A stretch of DNA of 14,276 nucleotides, taken from the NCBI GenBank assembly GCA_003695835.1, contig RFHN01000032.1, positions 1-14,276 on the forward strand, given 5' to 3'. Position numbers and translations under genes: made by a program. The stretch comes from Armatimonadota bacterium (lineage in GTDB: Bacteria > Armatimonadota > Fimbriimonadia > Fimbriimonadales > ATM1). This document shows, in pieces, positions 1-7,095 of this stretch (its first letter is position 1; each line of letters starts with the position of its first letter). Under the pieces are notes generated by a model, which was given only the letters and a program-made list of their open reading frames with translations, was not told the origin of the DNA and ran no database searches.

Positions 1-2
1 AC

Positions 3-1229
3 CCTCAAAACAACAAGGCCAAGATTCTCATGGCTCGCGCCTATCTCGGCAAGGGACAGCTCGACCGCGCCCAGCAGTGGGCCGAAGATGCGGTTCTCGA
101 GCAGGAGACCATCGAAGGCACTGAGCTTCTCGCCGGAATCCAGGTTCAAAGGGCTTTCACGATTATCAGCCGCTCCGGCGACAAGGGGGACGCCCTCAAA
201 CAGATCGCCTCCGCTCTCAAGGCAGCCGTCGAGCAGAAGCGCGCGGCGCTGAAACTGCGCATCCAGAGCTTTGGCGAGATCAACGATTCGAACCGCCTTC
301 GATACATTGACCTGCTCATGGCGAACCACGAGTACTCCGCAGCGCGCCGACTCCTGATGGAGAAGTGGGACGAGTTCAACCCGGACACCGCGATTGCGAA
401 CCGACTGATTTACGCTCAGCTCCGCTCCGGCTTGATGACGGAAGCCTACAAGACGTCGGAAATCGTCTTGAAGCGCGGCGCCCCAGACGCGAACACGTAC
501 GCGCTTCGCGCGGCGGGGTTCGCCTACTATCGTCTTTGGGATGAGGCGCAGAACGCGCTGCGCGAAGGCACGTTCAGCGATCCGAACTCGCCCACGCTCA
601 TGACCGCCGCAGCCTACGTCGCCGCGATGCGCGGAGAGCGTGCCGCCATGGCGAGCCAAGTCACACAGATGCTACAGAGGCAGGTCACCGACCCGCAAGC
701 GTATTACTACTTGTTCGTTTTGCAGTACATGGCCGGGCAATACGAAGACTCTCGGGAGAACTTCCGCAAGACGCTCATCCAGGATCCCCTGCTCTATGAG
801 GCTTACGTCGAGCGGGGTTATCACGCCTTGATCAACGCGCGATCCCTGCCGAGCGGCCTTGCCTCGGACCGCGATCTGCTGATGGATCAAGCGAAGAGCT
901 TCTTCGAGATTGCGCTTGCAGCCAAACCGGATTGTGCGGAAGCCTTGAACGGCCTTGCCATCGTTCACCTTTATCAAGGCAACACGGCGGACGCCGTTCG
1001 AATGGCGGAAGCGGCAACGGCAGCGGGGCCGGAGCAGCCCTGGGCCTGGTTCACCTACTCAGCCGCCCTGGGAGCAGCGCGACGCGCTGCCGATGCCATC
1101 AAGGCGGTGGACAAGGCGGGCGAACTCGATAAGGTGATCCTTCGCGGACGCAGCACGCCCACCGTAGACCAAGTCTGGGACTACACGTGGCGGTACGGGC
1201 GCCAGCCGGTACTCATTCCGCCGAAGTAG
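3..1229 (+). CDS. TPR-repeat protein, 5'-truncated by the window edge
   Basis: The reading frame is open from the first bases (codons from position 3 read PQNNKAKIL, then the first Met at 30), so the gene begins before the window; 408 residues are visible. The start of the visible part (P-N-x-A...LMARAYLGKGQLDRAQQWAEDAV) is a typical tetratricopeptide helix pair. Further repeats follow, for example DPQAYYYLFVLQYMAGQYEDSRENF and the C-terminal KPDCAEALNGLAIVHLYQGNTADAVRMAEAA. TPR arrays form helical scaffolds that bind other proteins; no catalytic domain is visible, and the specific partner cannot be told. The missing N-terminus could carry a signal peptide or another domain. The last 17 bp overlap the end of the convergent mnmG gene. 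The repeat family is clear; the function is unknown. Confidence 0.85.
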   Translation, partial: PQNNKAKILMARAYLGKGQLDRAQQWAEDAVLEQETIEGTELLAGIQVQRAFTIISRSGDKGDALKQIASALKAAVEQKRAALKLRIQSFGEINDSNRLRYIDLLMANHEYSAARRLLMEKWDEFNPDTAIANRLIYAQLRSGLMTEAYKTSEIVLKRGAPDANTYALRAAGFAYYRLWDEAQNALREGTFSDPNSPTLMTAAAYVAAMRGERAAMASQVTQMLQRQVTDPQAYYYLFVLQYMAGQYEDSRENFRKTLIQDPLLYEAYVERGYHALINARSLPSGLASDRDLLMDQAKSFFEIALAAKPDCAEALNGLAIVHLYQGNTADAVRMAEAATAAGPEQPWAWFTYSAALGAARRAADAIKAVDKAGELDKVILRGRSTPTVDQVWDYTWRYGRQPVLIPPK

Positions 1230-3123
1230 CCGACGCGACCGAACGGCTTCTTCGCAAGTACCCGGCGATCAGGGCGATGTCGGTCGGCCGGATCCCTGGG
1301 ATGCGCGCCGCCTGCCCCAGAGTCGTGGGGCGGACTCGCGACAGCTTCTCGCGGGATTCGTGGCTGATGCCGGGAATGGCCCAGTAGTCCAGGTCCGCGG
1401 GAACGGAGATCTGCTCGAGCCGTCGGCGCTGCTCGACTTGTGCGGCCTGCCGACGCAGGTAGCCCTCGTACTTGATTTCTACTTCGACCTGTCGGGCAGC
1501 CTCGCGAGTGAGAGGCGATTGCTCCCAATCAGGCAGGCTCTCACCCAGGTCTCGCGCGATTCCCTTCAGCGTCTCGAGGGTCGCGCCCGGCCGACGAAGC
1601 AGATCACGAAGCGGGACGCGATTTCGCAGAATGGGCTGGCCGTGCCGCTCGAGAAGCTCGTTGTGCGCGTTGCTCAGCTGGATCTCGTCCAAGCGCTCGG
1701 AGAGAGCGGCTTGAAACCGGCGCTTTTGTTCGAACCGATCCCAACGCTCGTCGCTCACCAGCCCCAGTTGTCTACCGATTGGCGTGAGCCGCTGGTCGGC
1801 GTTGTCGTTCCGCAAGGTGAGGCGGTATTCGCTTCGGGCGGTCAACATACGGTAGGGATCTTCGACTCCCTTGGTTACCAAATCGTCAATGAGAACGCCG
1901 ATAAACGCTTGATCGCGCGTCAGCACGAACGGCTCCCGACCCTGCGCTCGGAGCGCCGCGTTGACGCCGGCGATCAAGCCTTGGGCCGCCGCTTCCTCGT
2001 AGCCGCTCGTCCCGTTGACTTGGCCGGCGAGGTAGAGACCTTCGCAGAGCTGGCTCTCGAGCCAGGGCGATAGCTGCAGCGGATCTGCCATATCATATTC
2101 CACGGCGTAACCAGGCCGCAGCATCTCGACTTCCTCGAGGCCGGGAATCTGCTTGAGAAACTCGAGCTGGACCTCGGCCGGCAACGACGTGCTGACTCCC
2201 TGGACGTAGACGCTCTCTCCGCCCCATTCCTCGATCTCCAGAAACACCGTGTGGCTCTCCCGATCGGGGAAGCGAACGATCTTGTCTTCGATGCTGGGGC
2301 AGTAGCGAGGGCCAATGCCTTCGATCCTCTTGCCGTAGACGGCGCTGAGGTGAAGGTTCTCCCGAATGATGCGATGAGCCTCCGGCGTCGTTCGCGTCTC
2401 GAAACAATCCAGCATGGGCGCCTGGGGCATGACGCGGTCGTGGAGAAAGCTGAACGGCGGCGCCTCCGGTTCGCACCGCTGGATGCCTACCCTGCTCCGA
2501 TCAATGCTGCTGAGGCGGATGCGCGGCGTCGTTCCCGTCTTGAACCGACGGATTCGGACTCCCAGGCTCTTGAGGAACGCGCTGAGACCGGTCGTAGCCG
2601 GCTCGCCTTCCCGCGCCGCCGGTTTCGAACGCGGCCCTTCGTGGCAAACGCCATTCAGGAACGTCCCGGTCGTCAGGACGACTGCCTTCGCCGAGATCTC
2701 CGTTCCGTCCTGGAGGCGAACCCCGACCACACGACCGCGGTCGGTCAATACCGTTTCGACCATCGCCTCGAGAAGCGTGAGGCCCGGTTGCGATTCGAGC
2801 GTCTGGCGCATGAGGGCTGGGTACAGGCGCTTGCAGGCATGGGCGCGTAGAGTTTGAATGGCCGGCCCCTTGCCCGTTCCAACCACGCGAATATGGGTGA
2901 GCGCATAGTCGGTCGTCACGCCCATCTGCCCGCCGAGGGCGTCCACTTCACGCACGAGATGTCCCTTCGCGGGCCCGCCAATGCTGCAGTTGCACGGCAT
3001 ATGACCGATACGATCGAGGCGCAAGGTGATACAGAGCGTCTCGACGCCCATCCGCGCACAGGAAAGGGCGGCCTCGATTCCGGCATGGCCGGCGCCGATC
3101 ACGATGACATCATAAGGGGGCAT
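1213..3123 (-). CDS. mnmG: tRNA uridine-5-carboxymethylaminomethyl modification enzyme MnmG (GidA)
   Basis: MnmG works with the GTPase MnmE to install the cmnm5 group at U34 of certain tRNAs, using FAD, NADH and methylene-tetrahydrofolate. The protein is 636 aa, the usual length. It begins MPPYDVIVIGAGHAG, with the FAD-binding GxGxxG at residues 10-15. Both family signatures are present: GPRYCPSIEDKIVRF, which carries a conserved catalytic-type Cys, and AGQVNGTSGYEEAAAQG. The tail has TARSEYRL, YEGYLRRQ and the C-terminal helical domain ending near RPTDIALIAGYL. The first Cys region reads MPCNCSIGGPAKG, where Escherichia coli has CNPAIGG. The frame stays open far upstream, but the start at 3123 was chosen because the Rossmann fold starts there; everything upstream is antisense to asnS. 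A TACACT -10-like box ends 9 nt before this ATG. Neither mnmE nor rsmG is adjacent. The 3' end overlaps the convergent TPR gene. Confidence 0.97.
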   Translation of the reverse strand: MPPYDVIVIGAGHAGIEAALSCARMGVETLCITLRLDRIGHMPCNCSIGGPAKGHLVREVDALGGQMGVTTDYALTHIRVVGTGKGPAIQTLRAHACKRLYPALMRQTLESQPGLTLLEAMVETVLTDRGRVVGVRLQDGTEISAKAVVLTTGTFLNGVCHEGPRSKPAAREGEPATTGLSAFLKSLGVRIRRFKTGTTPRIRLSSIDRSRVGIQRCEPEAPPFSFLHDRVMPQAPMLDCFETRTTPEAHRIIRENLHLSAVYGKRIEGIGPRYCPSIEDKIVRFPDRESHTVFLEIEEWGGESVYVQGVSTSLPAEVQLEFLKQIPGLEEVEMLRPGYAVEYDMADPLQLSPWLESQLCEGLYLAGQVNGTSGYEEAAAQGLIAGVNAALRAQGREPFVLTRDQAFIGVLIDDLVTKGVEDPYRMLTARSEYRLTLRNDNADQRLTPIGRQLGLVSDERWDRFEQKRRFQAALSERLDEIQLSNAHNELLERHGQPILRNRVPLRDLLRRPGATLETLKGIARDLGESLPDWEQSPLTREAARQVEVEIKYEGYLRRQAAQVEQRRRLEQISVPADLDYWAIPGISHESREKLSRVRPTTLGQAARIPGIRPTDIALIAGYLRRSRSVASATSAE

Positions 3124-3132
3124 GAGCGAACC

Positions 3133-3138
3133 AGTGTA
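3133..3138 (-). promoter_or_regulatory. Putative leaderless -10 box of mnmG
   Basis: Read on the minus strand, TACACT is followed by GG and lies 9 nt before the mnmG ATG (nt 3124-3132 between). A -10 hexamer normally sits about 6-8 nt before the transcription start, so transcription would begin at or beside the ATG. No Shine-Dalgarno can fit in between. No clear -35 is visible. Confidence 0.5.
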
Positions 3139-3190
3139 CCTGATAGGTTCCTCAAACTCGGCGACCGCTCCGACTCGCACGGAAGAACGG

Positions 3191-3196
3191 TAGAAT
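3191..3196 (+). promoter_or_regulatory. Putative leaderless -10 box of asnS
   Basis: TAGAAT ends 8 nt before the GTG start of asnS at 3205, with only CTCGCGCC between. This leaves no room for a Shine-Dalgarno, and transcription would start at or within 1-2 nt of the GTG. The box also supports the choice of GTG 3205 as the start codon. No convincing -35 is seen. Confidence 0.5.
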
Positions 3197-3204
3197 CTCG
3201 CGCC

Positions 3205-4596
3205 GTGGATTATCGTCGCCAGTACATTCGAGACCTCTGGGACGCAACGCCCGGCACTTCCGCGGAGGTGTACGGTTGGGTCAAGACGCGCAGGGACAGC
3301 AAGGGAATCCATTTCGTTCAGGTCAATGACGGCAGCTGCTTCCGGGACCTGCAAGTCGTCATCGAGGAGGGTGTGCTGCCGGAAGAAACGATCAAGCAGA
3401 TCACGACCGGAGCCTGTGTGCGGTTTTGCGGCGAAATTGTGGAATCGCCCGCCCCGAAGCAGCCGATTGAACTGAAGGCGAAGGAAGCCGAGATCTTCGG
3501 CCCTGCAGACCCCGAGACCTATCCGATCCAGAAGAAGGGCGCCTCGTTCGAATTCCTTCGCGAAGTCGCCCACCTGCGCGTGCGCACAAACACGTTCGGA
3601 GCGGTCTTTCGCGTCCGGAACCGCCTCAGCTGGGCAACGCACAAGTTCTTCCAGGAACGCGGTTTTCTCTATGTGCATACGCCGATCATCTCGGCCAGCG
3701 ATTGCGAAGGCGCGGGCCAGCTGTTCACCGTTACGACGCTGGATATCGAGAATCCGCCGCGGACGCCGGAGGGCAAAGTGGACTTCGGGGAGGACTTCTT
3801 CGCGAGGCAGGCGTACCTCACCGTCTCCGGCCAACTGAACGTCGAGTGCTTTGCGCAAGCCTTCACGAACGTGTATACATTTGGGCCGACGTTTCGTGCG
3901 GAAAACAGCAACACTCCCCGTCACCTCGCCGAGTTCTGGATGATCGAACCCGAGCAGGCGTTTTGCGACATCGAGGGCAACATGAACCTCGCGGAGGAGT
4001 ATCTCAAATATCTGATCCAGGATGTGCTCGAGAACTGCTCCGAAGACCTCGAGTTCTTCCGTCAGCGCATCGAGCCAACCGTCATCGAGACGTTGGAGAA
4101 CGTAGCGGAATCCTCGTTCGAAAGGCTCCCTTATACGGAAGCGATCCGGATTCTGGAGAAGAGCGGCGAGTCATTCGAGTTCCCCGTCTACTGGGGCGCA
4201 GACCTGCAAAGCGAGCACGAGCGCTATCTGACGGAAAAGGTCTTCCGAAAGCCGGTGATTCTCACGGATTATCCGAAAGAGATCAAGGCGTTCTACATGC
4301 GACAGAATGACGACGGCAAGACGGTGCGGGCGATGGACGTCCTCGCGCCAAGGATTGGAGAGATCATCGGTGGCTCGCAGCGAGAGGAACGCTATGACGT
4401 CTTACTCGATCGAATGAAGGAGTTAGGCCTCGACCCTGAGCCGTATTGGTGGTACTTGGATCTCAGGCGGTTCGGCGCCGCGCCCCATTCCGGGTTCGGC
4501 TTGGGCTTGGAGCGAATGATCCTCTACGTGACCGGCATGAAGAACATCCGGGACGTCATTCCCTTCCCGAGGACGCCGGGCAACGCAGACTTTTAG
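3205..4596 (+). CDS. asnS: Asparaginyl-tRNA synthetase
   Basis: AsnRS is a cytoplasmic class IIb synthetase that charges tRNA-Asn with asparagine using ATP. The protein is 463 aa, almost the same as the E. coli enzyme (466). An N-terminal OB-fold anticodon-binding domain (VYGWVKTRRDSKGIHFVQVNDGS) is followed by class II motif 1 (Pro near residue 160), motif 2 (FRAENSNTPRHLAEFW from residue 230) and motif 3 (GFGLGLER at 430-437). The Asn-specific motif 2 and the C-terminal PFPRTPGNADF separate it from AspRS. The start is GTG 3205. The open frame reaches back to 2854, but that part is antisense to mnmG and has no synthetase similarity. A dedicated AsnRS implies that direct charging of tRNA-Asn is available; the window does not show whether GatCAB is also present. 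The gene is divergent from mnmG, and its stop overlaps the end of the convergent HEAT gene by 4 bp. Confidence 0.97.
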   Translation: MDYRRQYIRDLWDATPGTSAEVYGWVKTRRDSKGIHFVQVNDGSCFRDLQVVIEEGVLPEETIKQITTGACVRFCGEIVESPAPKQPIELKAKEAEIFGPADPETYPIQKKGASFEFLREVAHLRVRTNTFGAVFRVRNRLSWATHKFFQERGFLYVHTPIISASDCEGAGQLFTVTTLDIENPPRTPEGKVDFGEDFFARQAYLTVSGQLNVECFAQAFTNVYTFGPTFRAENSNTPRHLAEFWMIEPEQAFCDIEGNMNLAEEYLKYLIQDVLENCSEDLEFFRQRIEPTVIETLENVAESSFERLPYTEAIRILEKSGESFEFPVYWGADLQSEHERYLTEKVFRKPVILTDYPKEIKAFYMRQNDDGKTVRAMDVLAPRIGEIIGGSQREERYDVLLDRMKELGLDPEPYWWYLDLRRFGAAPHSGFGLGLERMILYVTGMKNIRDVIPFPRTPGNADF

Positions 4597-6125
4597 CCTC
4601 CGAAGCGCTTGCGCCAATCTTGAAGGGCGAACTCCGCGACAGGTGCCAGATCTTCATCGCCGATCAACTCGTGTAGGAAGGCTTCCACGAACGGAAACGG
4701 CTGGTAACTGAGCGTCATAATTGCCGTCTGCCGCACCGACTTTGCCTCGGTTTGATCGCGAACGATCGCCATGAGCGTGCGCGCCATCTCCTCTCCTCGC
4801 AGACGGCCCGCCCACATCAAGATTTGCTCGCGCGCCTCGGGATTGATCGTCGAATCTGCAGTGAGTTCGGTCAAGTCGTCCAGGGGGCCAGGCTTCTCAA
4901 ACTTCAAGAGCGCCTGGCAAGCCTCAAACGCGGCGCGGCTGCGATCTGGATACTGAAAGTTCGCGGCGCCGGCTGCGCGCCGCAGAAAGCCGACAATCCA
5001 TAGCCACGCGTCGGAGGAACCAAGAAGGGGGAGCGCGTGGATTGCCGTTCTGTCCTCGCCAGATTCGACGAGGTCGCAAAGGATGCCCAGGACGCGCGGA
5101 TCGCCGGTCCTCGCGAACGTATGAGACGCTGGCTCGGCATGGATGTCCATCACGTATCCGACCCGCAGCTGTGGAGAGCGCATCTGGCGGATCAACTCGT
5201 TCCGAAGAGGAGAAAGCTTCAGTAGGTCGCGGACCGCTCGGAGGCATGGTTCGGGCCACCAGCTCTTTGCCTCATCCCACAAGAGAAACCAACTCCGAAC
5301 CGTGAGGACGGCGGTTTCCCGAACCGAGGGTGGGCCCGCGACGATCGCTTGACGCACGGCGCGCACAGCTTGCTCCAAGATCCGCTGTTCGGGCACTGCC
5401 CACCGCCAGGCGCAGCCGCCCAACTGCAACATCGCATAGCGACGCACTCGGGCATCACGGTCTTCAGCCAATTCTGCCCATAGGTCCAGGTCGGCGCCCG
5501 TCCATCGCTGGGCCGTCTCGACTGCCCGCGCCCGGATCTCCACTGAAGGATGACGCAAAAGCCGCTCGCGTGCAGCACGAGACCCTCTGAGAAGCATCTG
5601 AATCGCCGCATCCCGAACTGCAGGAGACCGATCCTCCAGGCGAGAAGCGACAAAATCAACATCATTGTATAGTGCGTAGACGACGGCGACGCGTACGGCT
5701 GGGTCCTTGCTTGAGAGAGCGACGGCCCGGAGGAACTCTTCGTTTCCCTTGATTGAACCCAACACGTGGATGGCGTATCGAGAGCCGGATGCGGCGAGTG
5801 TGCGGAGATGGGGTACCGCCCGCGAGCCAGCCCGCAATGCGGCATCCCGGGCAAACCGAAAAACGACGGGGTCGTCGCCGGATCGGAGCAAAGGTACAAG
5901 AAATCGCTCTTCGTTCGCGTTGAAGAGCATCTGGGCCGCAGCTAACCGGCGGGCGAGGTCTGGGCTTTTGAGATCGGCAATCAGCTGGGCCTCGCCCTTC
6001 GGCCCAGAGAGCAGCAACGTTGCGGCGCGCATCACAACCGCGTCGTCCAAGACATAGCGATCGTTCGGGATCCCCGTGACCAACGCCAGCGGCAGAAGAC
6101 TATATAGGACGCAGAACGCGCTCAT
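4593..6125 (-). CDS. HEAT-repeat protein with N-terminal hydrophobic segment
   Basis: A 510-aa protein built of repeated antiparallel helix pairs of the HEAT / PBS-lyase-like type. Examples are SPDLARRLAAAQMLFN, DPAVRVAVVYALYND, DRSPAVRDAAIQMLLRGS, HPSVEIRARAVETAQRW and AEDRDARVRRYAMLQL, running over most of the chain to the C-terminal LAPVAEFALQDWRKRF. Such solenoids serve as protein-protein scaffolds, and no enzyme motif is visible. Residues 3-19 (AFCVLYSLLPLALVTGI) are hydrophobic and could be a signal peptide or anchor, though the usual positive N-region is missing, so export is uncertain. The ATG at 6125 is supported by a TACACT box 8 nt upstream. The gene is monocistronic, convergent with asnS (4-bp overlap) and divergent from the PEP-CTERM gene. 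The role is unknown. Confidence 0.85.
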   Translation of the reverse strand: MSAFCVLYSLLPLALVTGIPNDRYVLDDAVVMRAATLLLSGPKGEAQLIADLKSPDLARRLAAAQMLFNANEERFLVPLLRSGDDPVVFRFARDAALRAGSRAVPHLRTLAASGSRYAIHVLGSIKGNEEFLRAVALSSKDPAVRVAVVYALYNDVDFVASRLEDRSPAVRDAAIQMLLRGSRAARERLLRHPSVEIRARAVETAQRWTGADLDLWAELAEDRDARVRRYAMLQLGGCAWRWAVPEQRILEQAVRAVRQAIVAGPPSVRETAVLTVRSWFLLWDEAKSWWPEPCLRAVRDLLKLSPLRNELIRQMRSPQLRVGYVMDIHAEPASHTFARTGDPRVLGILCDLVESGEDRTAIHALPLLGSSDAWLWIVGFLRRAAGAANFQYPDRSRAAFEACQALLKFEKPGPLDDLTELTADSTINPEAREQILMWAGRLRGEEMARTLMAIVRDQTEAKSVRQTAIMTLSYQPFPFVEAFLHELIGDEDLAPVAEFALQDWRKRFGG

Positions 6126-6133
6126 TCAAGACC

Positions 6134-6139
6134 AGTGTA
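6134..6139 (-). promoter_or_regulatory. Putative leaderless -10 box of the HEAT-repeat gene
   Basis: On the minus strand TACACT, followed by GG, ends 8 nt before the ATG at 6125 (GGTCTTGA between). There is no Shine-Dalgarno. The nine bases TACACTGGT are identical to those in front of mnmG. Confidence 0.5.
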
Positions 6140-6235
6140 ACACAGACCTACGACGGGTGGAAGAGCGAGCCCACCGGCATCCTGGTAAGAATACGGGAAA
6201 TCTACAAAGTCCCTACGAGCCATAGATTCTTGGGT

Positions 6236-6241
6236 TATACT
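6236..6241 (+). promoter_or_regulatory. Putative -10 box of the PEP-CTERM gene
   Basis: TATACT lies about 66 nt before the ATG, in the 182-bp gap between the divergent HEAT and PEP-CTERM genes. It would give a 5' leader of roughly 60 nt containing the AAAGGAGG site. No good -35 is seen at the right spacing. The rest of the gap (6140-6230) shows nothing else I can name. Confidence 0.45.
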
Positions 6242-6290
6242 ATGAGAGGTGAGGGGCACCGATCGCGGAGGACCCTTCCCGTTCAATTGT

Positions 6291-6298
6291 AAAGGAGG
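6291..6298 (+). promoter_or_regulatory. Strong Shine-Dalgarno of the PEP-CTERM gene
   Basis: AAAGGAGG is nearly a full match to the anti-Shine-Dalgarno, 9 nt before ATG 6308. It fixes the start and shows that this organism also uses conventional initiation, in contrast to the leader-free starts nearby. Confidence 0.8.
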
Positions 6299-6307
6299 AA
6301 GACGTTC

Positions 6308-7027
6308 ATGCGAATAAGTCTCAAAGCGCTCGTGCTGGCAGGCGTTCTGGGAGCTGCAGCAAGTTCGTTTGCTGTTGTGTTCCCCACCGGCCCGCATGCA
6401 GCGTCAAACTTCATCCCGTTCGGCTCCGGCACGACGACCATGCATCAGGTCTTTGCGTCCAGCCTGTTCGCCGGTCATTCCGGCGGACTCCCTGTGCGCA
6501 TTGACTCGATCGGGTTCGCCCCGGGACTGAATGGGACCTTCAACCTGGGGCAGGTTACGATCAACCTCGGGTACACGCAGGCGATCCCCGGAGTCAACTC
6601 CGGCGGCGGCGGCCTGCAAGTTCCAACCGCGGGCGGTGGAGGGGGGCCCAATCGCGACCCCAACCTGCCGTTTGCGACCTTCTATAACAACCCGAACACC
6701 TCGTTCACGATCGTCGCCGCGAGTTCGAACAACTTCAGCGAGATGGTGTTCGTGGGAACGCCGTTCGTGTACGACCCGAACCTCGGCAACTTGCTCGTCG
6801 AGATCGTAGTACCGAGCGCGAACAACACAACCCTTCACGTCTCGCGAGCGGCTGGTAGCAGCGAGTCCTCGCGCGCCTATAACACGTCGCGATTCGGGAG
6901 CGCCGAGTCGCCGACGACGGCAACGCGAATGGACTTCAACTTCGAGCCGGTGCCTGAACCCGCCACCATGCTGGCGCTGGGTGCCGGTCTGGCTGCGCTC
7001 GCAGCGCGCCGACGAAGGAAGGCCTAA
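6308..7027 (+). CDS. Exported PEP-CTERM sorting-domain protein
   Basis: This 239-aa protein has a Sec signal peptide at the N-terminus (MRISLKALVLAGVLGAAASSFA, cleavage probably after residue 22). Its C-terminus is a PEP-CTERM tail: VPEP (PEP at 216-218), a short hydrophobic helix TMLALGAGLAALAA, then RRRRK at 234-238. In characterised systems such tails are recognised and cut by an exosortase (EpsH/XrtA family) in the inner membrane, delivering the protein to the cell surface or exopolysaccharide; no exosortase gene is in this window. The middle part is Gly/Asn/Thr-rich and predicted beta, with a Gly-rich loop (NSGGGGLQVPTAGGGGGPN, about residues 98-116) and segments such as GTPFVYDPNLGNLLVEIVV. 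It contains no Cys. No enzyme motif is seen. The gene is transcribed alone between its own promoter and terminator. Confidence 0.9.
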   Translation: MRISLKALVLAGVLGAAASSFAVVFPTGPHAASNFIPFGSGTTTMHQVFASSLFAGHSGGLPVRIDSIGFAPGLNGTFNLGQVTINLGYTQAIPGVNSGGGGLQVPTAGGGGGPNRDPNLPFATFYNNPNTSFTIVAASSNNFSEMVFVGTPFVYDPNLGNLLVEIVVPSANNTTLHVSRAAGSSESSRAYNTSRFGSAESPTTATRMDFNFEPVPEPATMLALGAGLAALAARRRRKA

Positions 7028-7050
7028 TCGCTGAGCACAGGCGAAGAATG

Positions 7051-7086
7051 CGGACAGGCAGCGTGTCTGCCTGTCCGTTTTTTCTT
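7051..7086 (+). terminator. Rho-independent terminator after the PEP-CTERM gene
   Basis: A perfect 11-bp stem (CGGACAGGCAG at 7051-7061 with CTGCCTGTCCG at 7067-7077) and a 5-nt loop are followed by TTTTTTCTT. It begins 23 nt after the PEP-CTERM stop. It also ends 9 nt before the stop of the convergent oxidoreductase gene. The T-run is only on the plus side, so it serves the PEP-CTERM gene. Confidence 0.93.
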
Positions 7087-7095
7087 GGAACCGAT

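Noticed and set aside
1360..2850. Plus-strand open frames opposite mnmG
   Set aside because: They mirror the codon pattern of mnmG, which is certain; no independent start signal or domain is present.
2854..3204. N-terminal extension of the asnS frame
   Set aside because: It overlaps mnmG on the other strand and has no synthetase motifs; GTG 3205 gives the standard length.
3124..3924. N-terminal extension of the mnmG frame by about 267 residues
   Set aside because: It is antisense to asnS, has no similarity to anything I recognise, and the FAD-binding fold begins right at 3123 behind a promoter-like box.
6122..6397. 91-residue minus-strand frame across the PEP-CTERM start
   Set aside because: It covers the promoter and signal peptide of a certain gene on the other strand and has no recognisable content.
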